Positions 1 through 8,284 of a stretch of 64,000 bases of DNA are shown piece by piece (within the stretch, counting starts at the first letter, position 1; every line of letters starts with the position of its first letter). The notes beneath the pieces were generated by a model, which was not told where the DNA came from, made no database searches, and was given only the letters and a program-made list of their open reading frames with translations. A program made the translations under genes and the position numbers. Source of the DNA: CAXRDE01 sp964229355 (GTDB taxonomy: Bacteria > Cyanobacteriota > Sericytochromatia > UBA7694); contig CAXRDE010000022.1 in assembly GCA_964229355.1 (NCBI GenBank), forward strand, positions 1-64,000, in the 5' to 3' direction.

Positions 1-221
1 GATGTCTTTTCTCCAAGCCAACGATGAAAGTAGACTTGATTCTGATTGGGTGAAAGCAAACCTGGGTAAGAAGGGGTTAATCCTGTCGGCCAATCTGAAT
101 AGCCGCTTTCCGTAAAAATCGTTTGCTTTAAATAGTCAGCCTCTACATTTTTTGCAATTGAAACCTGTGAGAGGTTAAAGGATATTAAGATGAATGGCAA
201 AATTTTGTTTTTTATCCACAT
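1..221 (-). CDS. Partial secreted protein of unknown function (N-terminal 73 residues)
   Basis: An open frame starts at ATG 221-219 and runs off the window start without a stop. The ATG overlaps the TAA of the upstream lipoprotein gene by 10 bp, and a GGAG sits about 9 nt upstream, so the two genes look translationally coupled. The first 24 residues (MWIKNKILPFILISF...) have a basic start and a hydrophobic core like a Sec signal peptide, with likely cleavage near VSIA/KN. The visible mature part is polar, with tyrosines and prolines (TPSYPGLLSP), and I recognise no domain. It is probably exported and may work with the lipoprotein encoded just upstream. The start is well supported; the function is unknown. 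Confidence 0.65.
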   Translation of the reverse strand, partial: MWIKNKILPFILISFNLSQVSIAKNVEADYLKQTIFTESGYSDWPTGLTPSYPGLLSPNQNQVYFHRWLGEKT

Positions 222-2374
222 GTAAGAGATCTCCACTTAATAACGTATTCAGTGCCGTTAGTTCCTTTGTATTTTCCCTCTACTGAAAAAGTTAATTTTA
301 ATTTTATTTTGTAAAGACCTCCTTGAAACGGGAGAGTAATATCTTCAGTGACTACTCTTTGACCACCGTATTTACTTTCATCCCTGGCAATCATAGGATT
401 TATATCTAATCCCAAAACTGAATTCGGACCTCTCCTTCCTCGGATGTTTTTTAGAGACTGTATTTCTCTGGCTAATGTATGTTGTCCCTTTGATTCCGCT
501 CTTGACTGTGCTATGCCCATATTGCCTGTATTAATGAAAAAGGAGGTTTGGTCTTGAATGTACTTTGAGTAGGCTCCTTGCCAACTAACTGGATCGTTAT
601 CATAAGTGGAGGATGGTGGAGGATGTGCGGCAACCCCTTTATCTGCTGTGATGGCACCATAATAACTTGAAATTTTGCCACTATTAAGAAACAGGGTAAC
701 ATCAGCTCCAGTAATATCTAAATCTCTTGCTGAAACCAATGTAGCACCGCCTGCAGTAGCTCCTTCAGCTCCGTTGAGACGACAACCACCACCACTTATT
801 GTAGGCCCTTTACCAGGCTGTGTGCCACCCGGTTTTGGAATTGAAGGAATTGTAGAGTCTGGATTGGAGTTTGGTGGAGGTGTAGGACCTGGAACTTCTA
901 TAATTTCACATTTTTCTGCAGAGATATTCCACGTTCGCCCTGCGGGGCAATTGCAAATATTGGGATTACTCGGGTGAGTCGTTGAACCTGATGGGCAGGC
1001 TTTACACGTGTTGCCTACGAAATAGTGTTGCCCTTGCAAACAAGCCGTTACACCAGCCACTGTAAATGATTCAGAATCTCCCGTAGAATAACCATTTTCC
1101 ACTGTAGCGGTATAAGTGCCGGGGGCCACTTTTAAACCACTCGGGCAGTCTCCATCCCAGGTCGCACCGCCATTTCCGACAGGAATCACACCGCTATACG
1201 TGCACTCGCCACCTTCAACATCGACAGCAGAGACGGTTAGCGTTTTAGGCAAACACGATGGACCTTTTTGCGTGCGAAATTCAATACTTTCTCCTGCAAA
1301 GGGATCAAAAGTTGTTTTGTTCAAGTTCAGTTCTAAAAAGTGAGACACAGATACAGACAGAGCGGCTTTCTGCTCCGTGAACTCATCGTAATAGGCGCTT
1401 ATATTATAGTCACCGTCTACCAGGTCATTGGCCACCAGAGAGAGTGCTTTTTTCGTTCCTGAGTTATTGACAGAGAAATTGGAATTACAGCCTTCTACTT
1501 CTGGACCACTGACCTTCAATGTCCACGGTTTAACAGAGCCGAATACATCAATACTTAAATCAGATACCTGGTCTCCAAGTAGAAAGTCAGAGCTAGAGCT
1601 TACTTCTAAAGTGTCTTTCTTCAATGTGTATGGCACTGAAAATGTAATTTGACCACCCGTAATCATTTTTGTTGGGTCGGTTGTACCAGTGGCCGTATTG
1701 TACATGGGTGATGATTGCGGAATACTTGCGGTAACGGTGGCTAATCCATTTGAGACGGTCGCTGTCAAACCGACGAGGTTGAGTCTATAGATCTGTGAAT
1801 AACTGGTGTTGCCATTTTGGATGGAGTACTGTGTTCCTGAAACTACTCCGTTCAAGGTAATTGAATCTCCAGAACTTGAGCCACTCGCGTCAGCTTCAAA
1901 TCTGAAGTAGATGCTGTAGGGGCCACCTCCCCATAAGCCACCTTCCATCAAAATACGAGATCCGTTTTCATCAGTCGTAATACTTAGCTTTTTTGTTACT
2001 GCGGTTGAGGACCAGTTGTGAAAGCTTCCATCTGCAAATCTTACCTGTCCCTGTACAGAAGCATTTGTAGAATAGATCGATGAGGGAAGCGTAACCGGGG
2101 TGGTTATTGTGTCGCTGCCCTGAATTTGAAAGGTTTTGTCAGGGCCAACTTCTATTCGAGAAGAAACCCTTTTACCTTTAGGCATTGCTTCTTTTTTAAG
2201 CAGCACAGGATTTTCTTTTTCGGGATGGGCAGCCGGTTTATTGAGTTTGTCTAGCGTTGGAATATTCGTATAGTCTGTCTTTTGTGTGTTTTGTACTGGT
2301 GGTGTATGACAAGACCACAGAAAGAAGAGTAAAGAAAATAGACATGCAGATATACGAAATGGGGTAAAACTCAT
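212..2374 (-). CDS. Large surface lipoprotein with beta-sandwich-like regions and a Cys-rich module
   Basis: This 720-residue protein begins with a signal peptide ending in the lipobox LWSC (Cys22), so it is probably a lipid-anchored envelope protein. Residues about 60-440 are rich in Ser, Thr, Val and Gly, as in bacterial beta-sandwich adhesin regions; no family is certain. A Cys-rich stretch (about 440-490, with CKACPSGST and CNCPAGRTW) resembles EGF/TNFR-like modules. A Pro/Gly/Ser linker follows (PGPTPPPNSNP), then a mostly polar C-terminal domain of about 190 residues ending in SLTCG. An AGG lies 11 nt before the ATG. The gene and its upstream region look AT-richer than the genes that follow, which could mean separate ancestry or relaxed selection. 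A secreted-protein gene overlaps its 3' end by 10 bp. Surface location is an inference from the lipobox; the role is unknown. Confidence 0.6.
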   Translation of the reverse strand: MSFTPFRISACLFSLLFFLWSCHTPPVQNTQKTDYTNIPTLDKLNKPAAHPEKENPVLLKKEAMPKGKRVSSRIEVGPDKTFQIQGSDTITTPVTLPSSIYSTNASVQGQVRFADGSFHNWSSTAVTKKLSITTDENGSRILMEGGLWGGGPYSIYFRFEADASGSSSGDSITLNGVVSGTQYSIQNGNTSYSQIYRLNLVGLTATVSNGLATVTASIPQSSPMYNTATGTTDPTKMITGGQITFSVPYTLKKDTLEVSSSSDFLLGDQVSDLSIDVFGSVKPWTLKVSGPEVEGCNSNFSVNNSGTKKALSLVANDLVDGDYNISAYYDEFTEQKAALSVSVSHFLELNLNKTTFDPFAGESIEFRTQKGPSCLPKTLTVSAVDVEGGECTYSGVIPVGNGGATWDGDCPSGLKVAPGTYTATVENGYSTGDSESFTVAGVTACLQGQHYFVGNTCKACPSGSTTHPSNPNICNCPAGRTWNISAEKCEIIEVPGPTPPPNSNPDSTIPSIPKPGGTQPGKGPTISGGGCRLNGAEGATAGGATLVSARDLDITGADVTLFLNSGKISSYYGAITADKGVAAHPPPSSTYDNDPVSWQGAYSKYIQDQTSFFINTGNMGIAQSRAESKGQHTLAREIQSLKNIRGRRGPNSVLGLDINPMIARDESKYGGQRVVTEDITLPFQGGLYKIKLKLTFSVEGKYKGTNGTEYVIKWRSLTCG

Positions 2375-2566
2375 GAAATATCAACCTAGCGTTCTTTTAT
2401 ACAAAATATATTATCACAAAAATATAAAATTTCCTTTGTGCGTACACAGTTCTTTACATTAAATGTAATAAAAAATTACAATGCCAGATGTAAATCATGA
2501 GGTGAATCAGTTTTAATCATTATAAGCAAAGGATTTGAATACTAAAGATTATTCAAAACCCAGCTC

Positions 2567-4648
2567 TTAACCCTCAGGATTAATGGGGGCCTCAAGCTCA
2601 CCCGCGGGCGGAGGCGTGGGTTCATAAGCCTCTGGGTTTGCATAGGGATTATTGCCCCCTTCGGGTGCCATGCCTGGCGGTTGACCCTGGAATTCCTGAG
2701 GTGGTGCTGGAGGCTGGCCGTCAGGGCCTGGACCTGGTGCAAACTCAGGTGGCGGCGCATTGGGATCTCCGTTCGGTGGCATCTCACCGGGCGGCATTCC
2801 TTCGGGGGGTATTCCCTCAGGGGGTGGCATACCAGGATCCATACCAGGATCCATGCCGGGTTCCATTGCCGGGGGCGGTGTGGGCACGAGGCTGCGGAAA
2901 TAGTCCACGGTATCGCGCAAGGGCAGATCTTCTGACATGACCGCTCCCCAGGGCAGCAGAGACAAAAGCAGGGTGAATCCGCAAAGTACCCAACTGCGCT
3001 GGGTTAATATCCGTGCACTGGGGTAGGGCACCTCAGGCTTGCCGGGGGCAAAGCACAGGTAAAGCATCATCAACGGGTAGAGCGGGCTAAATAAGAGCAT
3101 GACCCATAGCGGAGACCGTTGCAGGTGACGCAGGCGCTTAATGCCCAGAATCAGATGGCTATGGAACACCAGAATGCCACTGAGGATGCCAATGGCTAAA
3201 AAGGCCCACATCATGACGTTGATGGGTGCATAACGATAAGCGGCCCAGATTCCGCTGGCCCCGAACAAGCCCAAAAAGCTAAAGACCATCAGATGACTTA
3301 AGACAAACGCGCTGCGGGTGGTGTGTTCATAAGGGCGACGCAAGGCATTGAAGAAGAGACTGCCTGCGCTGTGTTGTTTGATCAGAGGCTGAGCGGGGAC
3401 CACAGGCTCCTGGACGGTGGCTTCTGTCTGAGGCAGTTCTTCTGTTTCTGTCGCCTCTGGGGCTGCCACAGGGGCGCTGATGGCCATGGCCGGAACCGGT
3501 GGAACAGCGGCCAGCACGGGTGCGCGCCACTGCACGAAGGTGAAAGGGGCGGTGACTAAACGATGGACCTTAATGCCCGAAAGCTCCATGAGCAGTATGA
3601 GGCCAATGCCCCCGAACACAATGTTTTGCACCCAGGCTGCCACAAGCGGTGAAACCGTACCCGCTGAACCCAAACTGGTGAAAATCGAGTAGGTAACATA
3701 CCAGACAAAAACGAGGGCAATACTGATGGCGACCCCAAAGTAATTGCCCATTTTTGAAAACATAATGCCGATAGGAGCGGCCAATAAAATCGTAAAAAAG
3801 GTGGCCAAAGGCAACGAAAACTTGGTGTGGTAATCTAACTCGTCTTTGTTGGTGTTTTCACCCCGCGCTTTTTTCTCTTGAATTAGCTTTTGCGCGTCGC
3901 CACTGGCGAGACTGCGCACATCGAGCTGGTTGTTAAACACCAGATCGGGCTTGATCTCCATTTGAATTTCCATGCCGCGAAAGCGAATTTCATGGTCAAT
4001 AAACCCTGTTTCGCTCAATTTACGTAAGACACCGTTGTTGAGTTTCCAGATATTCTCTTCGCGGGTGGCGGTCTCTGCGGCAATGATTTGCGGAAACTCG
4101 TTGCCGCTTTGATCCAAAACGTAAACTTCTTTCAGTTCTCCTTTTTCACGATCCACATCGTTCACAAAAAAGTCGCGGTCGTCGCTGGACAGAAACACTT
4201 TGGGTTTGACGGCTTTCAGGGGGTCACGCCGCATCATGTCTTTGAGCACTTCTAAGGTTTGTTGGTTGGCCCAGGGCACGGTTTTTTCCTGGATGTAGAA
4301 GCCAATGCCGCTGATGACTAAAGACAACACAATGACGGGCATAATAATCCGGCTTAAGCTGACCCCACAGGCTCGCAGGGCAATGATTTCACTGTCTCTG
4401 CCCAGACGCCCCAGGGCCAGCAGGGTGGCGAACATATACGCCACGGGCAGGGTGACCACAATGATCGCTGGCAAGCTGTAGAGAATCATCTTTAAGACCA
4501 CGTCAATGCCCGCGTTACTTTTGACGATCAATTCGGCAAAAATATACAGCGTATTGGAGATCATGATGATCATAAAAGCCACGACACCCGCAAAAAAGGG
4601 CTTGAGTAGCTCACCTAAAACATAGCGATCAGAAATATTCAAAAACAT
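2567..4648 (-). CDS. LptF/LptG-family permease fused to extra membrane segments and a Met/Pro/Gly-rich tail
   Basis: Residues about 1-370 match the YjgP/YjgQ family: N-terminal membrane helices, the conserved stretch LGRLGRDSEIIALRACGVS, a periplasmic domain (about 125-265), then three C-terminal helices. In LPS export, LptF and LptG form the inner-membrane permease that works with the LptB ATPase and passes lipid to LptC. Family members are usually 350-400 residues; this one is 693. The extra part is a Pro/Ala/Glu linker (about 385-430), a second membrane region with about four or five helices (445-590), and a tail (about 600-693) dominated by repeats such as MDPG and PPEGMPP. No lpt gene is adjacent, but lptC lies at 30.6-31.3 kb. 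LptF and LptG cannot be told apart here. The permease assignment is firm; the role of the extension is unknown. Confidence 0.85.
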   Translation of the reverse strand: MFLNISDRYVLGELLKPFFAGVVAFMIIMISNTLYIFAELIVKSNAGIDVVLKMILYSLPAIIVVTLPVAYMFATLLALGRLGRDSEIIALRACGVSLSRIIMPVIVLSLVISGIGFYIQEKTVPWANQQTLEVLKDMMRRDPLKAVKPKVFLSSDDRDFFVNDVDREKGELKEVYVLDQSGNEFPQIIAAETATREENIWKLNNGVLRKLSETGFIDHEIRFRGMEIQMEIKPDLVFNNQLDVRSLASGDAQKLIQEKKARGENTNKDELDYHTKFSLPLATFFTILLAAPIGIMFSKMGNYFGVAISIALVFVWYVTYSIFTSLGSAGTVSPLVAAWVQNIVFGGIGLILLMELSGIKVHRLVTAPFTFVQWRAPVLAAVPPVPAMAISAPVAAPEATETEELPQTEATVQEPVVPAQPLIKQHSAGSLFFNALRRPYEHTTRSAFVLSHLMVFSFLGLFGASGIWAAYRYAPINVMMWAFLAIGILSGILVFHSHLILGIKRLRHLQRSPLWVMLLFSPLYPLMMLYLCFAPGKPEVPYPSARILTQRSWVLCGFTLLLSLLPWGAVMSEDLPLRDTVDYFRSLVPTPPPAMEPGMDPGMDPGMPPPEGIPPEGMPPGEMPPNGDPNAPPPEFAPGPGPDGQPPAPPQEFQGQPPGMAPEGGNNPYANPEAYEPTPPPAGELEAPINPEG
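2821..2880 (-). repeat. Short tandem repeats coding MDPG/MEPG in the permease tail
   Basis: Near-identical 12-bp units (plus-strand ccaggatccata and variants) lie in tandem and encode consecutive M-D/E-P-G motifs, followed by degenerate P-P-E-G-M/I units. They lie in frame in the C-terminal tail of the LptF/G-like protein and could change in number by slippage without a frameshift. Confidence 0.6.
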
Positions 4649-4715
4649 ACCTGTATATTACCGTGAATCGGATTGAAAAACAGAAGATGCAGCGGCGATT
4701 AAAAATGGCGCACCG

Positions 4716-4724
4716 TGTTATACT
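4716..4724 (+). promoter_or_regulatory. Candidate extended -10 promoter of the acyl-CoA dehydrogenase gene
   Basis: The sequence TGTTATACT fits an extended -10 element (TGN + TATACT). It ends 42 bp before the ATG. No good -35 hexamer is seen at the usual spacing, as expected for extended -10 promoters. Similar TGNTATAAT/TGNTATACT elements recur in front of several other genes in this window. Confidence 0.5.
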
Positions 4725-4766
4725 GCTCAAAGTAAGAATATAACCTTCGAAGGAGCCCTTCATTTT

Positions 4767-5918
4767 ATGATCGATTTTTCATTATCAGAAGATCAAATTG
4801 AGTTTCAAAAACTGGCTCGCGAGTTTGCGGCCAAAGAAGTAGCACCCCGTGCAGCCTATTATGATGAAACAGCAGAATACCCCATGGATATTATTAAAAA
4901 AGCCTGGGAAGCTGGCCTGATGAATAACCATGTTCCTGAAATCTATGGCGGCAACGGCCTGGGCGTTCTGGACGGTTGTATTATTTCTGAAGAAATCGCT
5001 GCCGCGTGTACCGGTATTGGAACGGCTATGGAAGCCAACATGCTGGCGGAGTGTCCTGTACTCGTGGCCGGTACCGACGCCCAGAAAAAAGACTTCCTGG
5101 GTCGTATGACCGAAGCGCCTTTATTGGCGGCTTATTGTGTGACCGAGCCCGACGCCGGTTCTGACGTTCAAGGGCTGCGCACCACTGCTCAAAAAGTGGG
5201 CGATGAGTATATTCTCAACGGCGCGAAAATGTGGATCACCAACGCCTCTGTGGCCAACTGGTACTTTGTACTGGCTTACACCGATAAAGATGCGGGTGTC
5301 AAAGGTATGACCGCTTTCCTCGTGGAAGCGGACTCCGAAGGCATTGAAGTGGGCAAAAAAGAAATGAACATGGGACAGCGTTGTTCTGATACCCGTGGAA
5401 TTACCTTTGACAACGTAAAAGTACCTGCCAAAAACCGTCTGGGTGAAGAAGGCCAGGGTTTCTTTATTGCCATGAAGGCTTTCGATCTGTCTCGTCCTGT
5501 GGTTGCTTCTGCTGCGGTGGGACTGTCTCGCAATGCGATGGAACAGTCTATTGCTTATGCCGGTCAGCGCCGTGCCTTTGGTAAGCCCATTGCGGCTCAC
5601 CAGGCCGTCAGCTTTATGATTGCGGATATGGCGAAAGATATCGAAGCCGCTCGCCTGTTGGTGTGGAACGCAGCCTGGCAAATCGACAACGGCATTCGCA
5701 ATACCAAAATGGCATCTATGGCCAAGTGTTTTGCTGCTGATGTCGCCATGCGTGTGGCCACTGATGCCGTACAAATTCACGGCGGTAACGGCTATAGCAA
5801 AGAGTACCCTGTCGAAAAACTCATGCGCGATGCCAAAATCTTCCAGATTTATGAAGGCACCAGCCAAATTCAACGGGTCATTATTGCCAAAGAAATTTTT
5901 GACCGCGCGGGCCGTTAG
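4767..5918 (+). CDS. Acyl-CoA dehydrogenase (short/medium-chain type)
   Basis: This FAD enzyme makes the trans-2 double bond in acyl-CoA, the first step of fatty-acid beta-oxidation, or of branched-chain acyl-CoA breakdown. At 383 residues it has the usual length. The family signature is present as YCVTEPDAGSD followed by GAKMWITNAS, and the C-terminal part has QIHGGNGY and IYEGTSQIQR. Glu363 in YEGT sits where the catalytic base of medium-chain enzymes lies. An AGGAG Shine-Dalgarno precedes the ATG. An extended -10 lies upstream and a strong terminator directly follows, so it is probably transcribed alone. No electron-transfer flavoprotein or other beta-oxidation gene is adjacent, so chain-length preference cannot be told. 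Confidence 0.93.
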   Translation: MIDFSLSEDQIEFQKLAREFAAKEVAPRAAYYDETAEYPMDIIKKAWEAGLMNNHVPEIYGGNGLGVLDGCIISEEIAAACTGIGTAMEANMLAECPVLVAGTDAQKKDFLGRMTEAPLLAAYCVTEPDAGSDVQGLRTTAQKVGDEYILNGAKMWITNASVANWYFVLAYTDKDAGVKGMTAFLVEADSEGIEVGKKEMNMGQRCSDTRGITFDNVKVPAKNRLGEEGQGFFIAMKAFDLSRPVVASAAVGLSRNAMEQSIAYAGQRRAFGKPIAAHQAVSFMIADMAKDIEAARLLVWNAAWQIDNGIRNTKMASMAKCFAADVAMRVATDAVQIHGGNGYSKEYPVEKLMRDAKIFQIYEGTSQIQRVIIAKEIFDRAGR

Positions 5919-5942
5919 GTTTTAACCCCGTTCTCAGATTGA

Positions 5943-5971
5943 AAAGAGAGGCTTCAAGCCTCTCTTTTTTT
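5943..5971 (+). terminator. Rho-independent terminator after the acyl-CoA dehydrogenase gene
   Basis: The arms AAAGAGAGGCTT and AAGCCTCTCTTT form a near-perfect stem with a tiny loop, followed by a T run. It starts 25 bp after the stop codon. Confidence 0.88.
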
Positions 5972-6065
5972 GTTAAAAAAGATCATTTTTGGGGCCTTTG
6001 ATACGGAAATGCACGGCACAAATGTGCTACATAAGAGAGAACTACAAGATGAGAAGGATAGCGTT

Positions 6066-7112
6066 ATGATTTCAGCAGAGATTATGGGGAAATGGCAGAG
6101 CCTGGATGCTTCCCATATGCTCAGAAATGTTTTGCAAGCCCCCATCCGGGGAAAAGCCCATTTTCAAAAGGGACTTGACCATGGGTTTCCTTCGACGGCT
6201 GTGCCTCAGCATATTTTGATCTGTGGCATGGGTGGCTCAGGAAGCACCGGAGATTTTTTTCAGGCGTTGTGTACTAACGCCACGGTGCCGATTTGGGTGC
6301 ATAAAACCCCTGATTTACCCGCCTGGGTAAACGCGCATACGCTGGTCATCTGCGTCTCTTATTCGGGCAATACCGCCGAAACCCTGGGGTGTCTTGAGCA
6401 GGCCCAGGCGCGCGGTGCCATGCTACACCTTTTAAGCTCTGGTGGCCGTTTGCTGGAACTGGCCCAGTCAGAAGGGCTGTCTTATGTGCCTCTGGATGGG
6501 GGCTTACCCCCCCGTGCGGCCCTGTTTGACATGCTGTTTGCGCTCCTGGGGTCTATGGTGCACTTGCCTTACCTGCACTTAGATCGCGCGCAGTTAGAGC
6601 AAGGGCTCGAACAAGCCCAGCAGCTGTCCCAGGCCTGGAATATTCACCCACAGCAAGAACAGCCTTTGCCCTTGCAATTGGCACAGCACATGCAGGGTGA
6701 GACCTTGCATATTTGGGGCCGCAGCGGCGGCGCAGATACCCTGGCCATACGCTGGAAAAACCAACTGGCTGAAAATGCGAAGGTGTTGAGTTTTGCTGCG
6801 GTACTGCCCGAGTTGAACCACAATGAAATTGTCCCCTTATGCCATACGCCTCACACAGAACGGGCCGTGGTGTATTTAAGTTTGGATCCCGAGATTTCAC
6901 CTTTTGATGCCATCAGTCTGGATTTGGCCGGAGAATATATTGGTGAAACCCACCGCATTTGTGCTGAAGGTGAAACCTTTACCGCGCGTTTGCTCTATCT
7001 TTTGTATTTGGCGGATTTTGTGAGCGTGTATCTGGCTTATCTGCAATGTGTGGATCCCACGCCCATTGCGCCCATTGACACCCTGAAGCAACGCATGGAG
7101 GCCGTTTCGTGA
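6066..7112 (+). CDS. SIS-fold phosphoglucose/phosphomannose isomerase family protein
   Basis: This protein has two SIS-type sugar-isomerase halves, as in bifunctional phosphoglucose/phosphomannose isomerases, which convert glucose-6-P or mannose-6-P to fructose-6-P. Supporting motifs are ICGMGGSGSTGDF near the N-terminus, CVSYSGNTAET (the phosphate-binding Ser loop), and PELNHNEIV, which carries the Glu/His pair used in catalysis. I start at ATG 6066 because GAAGGA lies 8 nt upstream; the longer frame back to 5970 would begin inside the preceding terminator. The result is 348 residues, normal for the family. The stop overlaps the start of the next gene by 4 bp (GTGA), so the isomerase and the mutase-like protein are co-translated. 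Confidence 0.85.
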   Translation: MISAEIMGKWQSLDASHMLRNVLQAPIRGKAHFQKGLDHGFPSTAVPQHILICGMGGSGSTGDFFQALCTNATVPIWVHKTPDLPAWVNAHTLVICVSYSGNTAETLGCLEQAQARGAMLHLLSSGGRLLELAQSEGLSYVPLDGGLPPRAALFDMLFALLGSMVHLPYLHLDRAQLEQGLEQAQQLSQAWNIHPQQEQPLPLQLAQHMQGETLHIWGRSGGADTLAIRWKNQLAENAKVLSFAAVLPELNHNEIVPLCHTPHTERAVVYLSLDPEISPFDAISLDLAGEYIGETHRICAEGETFTARLLYLLYLADFVSVYLAYLQCVDPTPIAPIDTLKQRMEAVS

Positions 7113-8275
7113 TTAACTTCGAATCCAACGGCTGGCAGGCGGTGGTGGCAGATCGCTTTACCTTTGCCAATTTGCGTCTGGTGACCCAGGCCATTTGTAA
7201 CCATATTCGGGACCTGCAAAGTGTGATTGATAATTTTCCACCGCGTTTGGTGACCGGCTTTGATAATCGTTTTATGGGCCAACATTTTGGTGAGGTGGCC
7301 ACCGAAGTCATTCTCGATAACGGTCTCGATGTGTTTGTGGCCGATCGGGCAGCTCCCACACCGGTGATTAGTTTTATGATCAGTGAATATGCCACCACTG
7401 CGGCTCTGATGATTACCGGAGGCGATGAGGGTGGGCAGTACAACGGCGTTAAGCTGATTACCTCGCGCATGGCCATTGCCTCTGAAGATACCACCCGCCA
7501 GATTGAGGCCGAACTTGAGCAATTGTCGCAGATGAAGCACCCCTTGCAAGTGACCGCCAGTAAAGGCGAAAAGAAATTGTGCAACCCCAAAGTCGGCTAT
7601 TTTCGACACATTCAAACGATGATTGACTTAGAAAAAGTCAAAGACGTTAGCCCGCACGTGTTGGTGGACTATCTGCATGGGATTGCTTCGGGCTACTTAC
7701 GCGAGATTTTACGTCAGGTGGGGGGGCATATCGAAGAACGTCAGAACAGTGCCTTATTTGATTTCGGTGGGATTAATCCGACCCTGTTTACCGATAACTT
7801 CACCGACTTTCATCGGGATGCAGCCCACCAGGAAGACCTGCTTATGGGCTTGATGATCGATGGTGATGGCACGAACCTACAGGTCTTTGACCATCAGGGA
7901 CAGTTGGTTTCCCATGGCGATATTTTTGCGCTCATTGTGGATTACTACATTCAAGAAAAAGAAAAAGCAGACGGCATTGTAAAGCCGACGCAGCGTCATG
8001 ACCTGGCCGAAAAAATCGCCTTGCATCATCAGGTGCCTATTTACTTTTCACAAACCAGTGATTTCCGTGTTATGACCACCCATATGGTGCAAGACATGGC
8101 AAACCTCGCTGCTGATGGTCTGGGGGGCTATGCCTTTGAAGGCCATATTATGGAGCGAGACGCTATTTTTACAGCGTTGCTTTTAATGGAAATTCTGGCG
8201 GTGCGAGATTGTTCTTTGCAGGCTGCCATTGATGATCTTTATGACCGCTATGATAATATCCGCACCCCAGAATAA
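7109..8275 (+). CDS. Phosphoglucomutase/phosphomannomutase homologue with degenerate catalytic motifs
   Basis: The overall layout follows alpha-D-phosphohexomutases, but at 388 residues it is shorter than the usual 450-480, and each hallmark is changed. The phosphoserine loop, normally T-A-S-H-N-P, reads TGGDEGGQYNG (103-113), so the phospho-acceptor Ser and its His are missing. The Mg loop DGDADR reads DGDGTN (251-256), losing the third Asp and the Arg. The sugar-recognition EESGG region reads DGLGG in ADGLGGYAFEGH. The fold looks intact, with no frameshift and a clean stop, so it is probably an expressed protein with a non-catalytic or altered role. The GTG start overlaps the isomerase stop by 4 bp, suggesting the two proteins act together. 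Classification is good; mutase activity is unlikely. Confidence 0.75.
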   Translation: MINFESNGWQAVVADRFTFANLRLVTQAICNHIRDLQSVIDNFPPRLVTGFDNRFMGQHFGEVATEVILDNGLDVFVADRAAPTPVISFMISEYATTAALMITGGDEGGQYNGVKLITSRMAIASEDTTRQIEAELEQLSQMKHPLQVTASKGEKKLCNPKVGYFRHIQTMIDLEKVKDVSPHVLVDYLHGIASGYLREILRQVGGHIEERQNSALFDFGGINPTLFTDNFTDFHRDAAHQEDLLMGLMIDGDGTNLQVFDHQGQLVSHGDIFALIVDYYIQEKEKADGIVKPTQRHDLAEKIALHHQVPIYFSQTSDFRVMTTHMVQDMANLAADGLGGYAFEGHIMERDAIFTALLLMEILAVRDCSLQAAIDDLYDRYDNIRTPE

Positions 8276-8284
8276 ACGGGGGGG

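Noticed and set aside
5121..5873. 250-codon open frame antisense to the acyl-CoA dehydrogenase gene
   Set aside because: It lies wholly inside a strongly conserved gene, has no ribosome site and encodes no recognisable family; it is a frame shadow.
5970..6065. Longer N-terminus for the sugar-phosphate isomerase
   Set aside because: It would start inside the upstream terminator and lacks a ribosome site; ATG 6066 has one and gives the family's length.
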